64,000 nt of DNA, taken from Sediminibacter sp. Hel_I_10. GTDB taxonomy: Bacteria; Bacteroidota; Bacteroidia; Flavobacteriales; Flavobacteriaceae. Each line of letters starts with the position of its first letter. Position 1 is the stretch's first letter. Location of the stretch: positions 992,001 through 1,056,000 of the forward strand of contig NZ_JHZX01000001.1 in NCBI RefSeq assembly GCF_000688335.1, in the 5' to 3' direction. A program made the translations under genes and the position numbers. This document shows positions 63,607-64,000 of the stretch, one piece after another. The notes below the pieces were generated by a model that ran no database searches, was not told the origin of the DNA, and was given only the letters and a program-made list of their open reading frames with translations.

Positions 63607-64000
63607 GTGAATAAAAAAAAAACAACCATAAAAGACATTGCCAATGTTTTAAATATTTCTCCTGCCGCGGTGTCAAAAGCCATGCACGACGATCCCCGAA
63701 TTAGCGCAAAGACAAAAGCTGCTGTCAAACGTGTTGCTAAAGACTTAAACTACCAACCCAACCATCTTGCCAGTGCGCTTAGAAAAGGAAAAAGTAATTT
63801 GGTAGGCGTCATTGTACCCAGAACCAATAGCAATTTCTTCTCTTCTGTAGTACAAAGCATGGAGGAAGTACTCAACAAAGCAGGGTATAACATCATCATC
63901 ACACAATCTAATGAATCTTTTAAAAAAGAGTGCAGCAATATAGACACCCTTTTGTTTACGCAAGTAGACGGCATCATTGCCTCTATGGCGAATGAAACGG
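63607..64000 (+). CDS. LacI-family regulator, 5' part (cut by window end)
   Basis: GTG start at 63607 and an open frame to the window end (131 codons). The HTH is clear (TIKDIANVLNISPAAVSKAM), followed by the hinge and the start of the effector domain (LVGVIVPRTNSNFFSSVVQS). It is divergent from kdgK with operators O1 and O2 between, so it is probably the hexuronate/KDG repressor. An AGTTAGG stretch precedes the start. Confidence 0.88.
   Translation, partial: MNKKKTTIKDIANVLNISPAAVSKAMHDDPRISAKTKAAVKRVAKDLNYQPNHLASALRKGKSNLVGVIVPRTNSNFFSSVVQSMEEVLNKAGYNIIITQSNESFKKECSNIDTLLFTQVDGIIASMANET

Overview
The window is chromosomal DNA from a marine-type member of the Flavobacteriaceae (Bacteroidota). 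Evidence: AT-rich DNA; type IX secretion C-terminal sorting domains and PorP/SprF and OmpA partners; a fused CcoN-CcoO oxidase subunit; ribosomal protein bTHX; GSCFA and DUF892 proteins; and promoters with the Bacteroidota -7 consensus TAnnTTTG. I see no insertion sequence, prophage, CRISPR array, tRNA or rRNA. Most of the window is ordinary core genome, and its less ordinary content is mainly regulatory.

Layout. 1-7.5 kb: end of an aspartyl protease, a triple glycogen-binding-module protein, a TspO-like protein, a uracil-DNA-glycosylase-fold protein, bTHX, YaaA, a possible structured RNA, an RluD-type pseudouridine synthase with a PASTA protein, Ddl and CoaD. 7.5-13.9 kb: a two-component system (TPR histidine kinase plus LuxR-type regulator) next to a lipoprotein/beta-propeller operon and a GSCFA protein. 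14-20 kb: AlaS, an M23 peptidase, a MerR regulator and a LemA/TPM cluster. 20-26.8 kb: a TonB-dependent receptor-like barrel, a C-type-lectin protein with a type IX sorting domain, and Der. 27-36.7 kb: a LysM protein, then an operon of a repeat-rich type IX adhesin, PorP and OmpA. 36.8-41 kb: Era, a small porin, a lipid kinase and an App1-like phosphatase.

41-53.6 kb is a microaerobic respiration island: a small membrane protein with HemN; the cbb3 oxidase operon ccoS-ccoNO-ccoQ-ccoP-cupin-ccoG-Cys-rich microprotein-ccoH-safE; the copper ATPase CcoI; and a Crp/Fnr regulator. Three promoters in it (before the small membrane protein/hemN pair, before ccoS and before ccoI) carry the same palindrome TGAC-TTTT-GTCA, each centred exactly 33 bp upstream of a -7 element. 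This is a likely Fnr-type regulon.

53.8-57.8 kb: a DUF892 stress protein, two short-chain dehydrogenases, a decayed membrane-protein gene and a DMT exporter. 58-64 kb: hexuronate catabolism. UxuB-like reductase and UxuA lead to 2-keto-3-deoxygluconate (KDG); KdgK and Eda take KDG to pyruvate and glyceraldehyde-3-phosphate. Two LacI-type operators lie between kdgK and a divergent lacI gene cut by the window end. A truncated second LacI gene trails eda.

All family assignments come from reading motifs; no database search was run. Regulatory sites are inferences from repeated spacing and symmetry.
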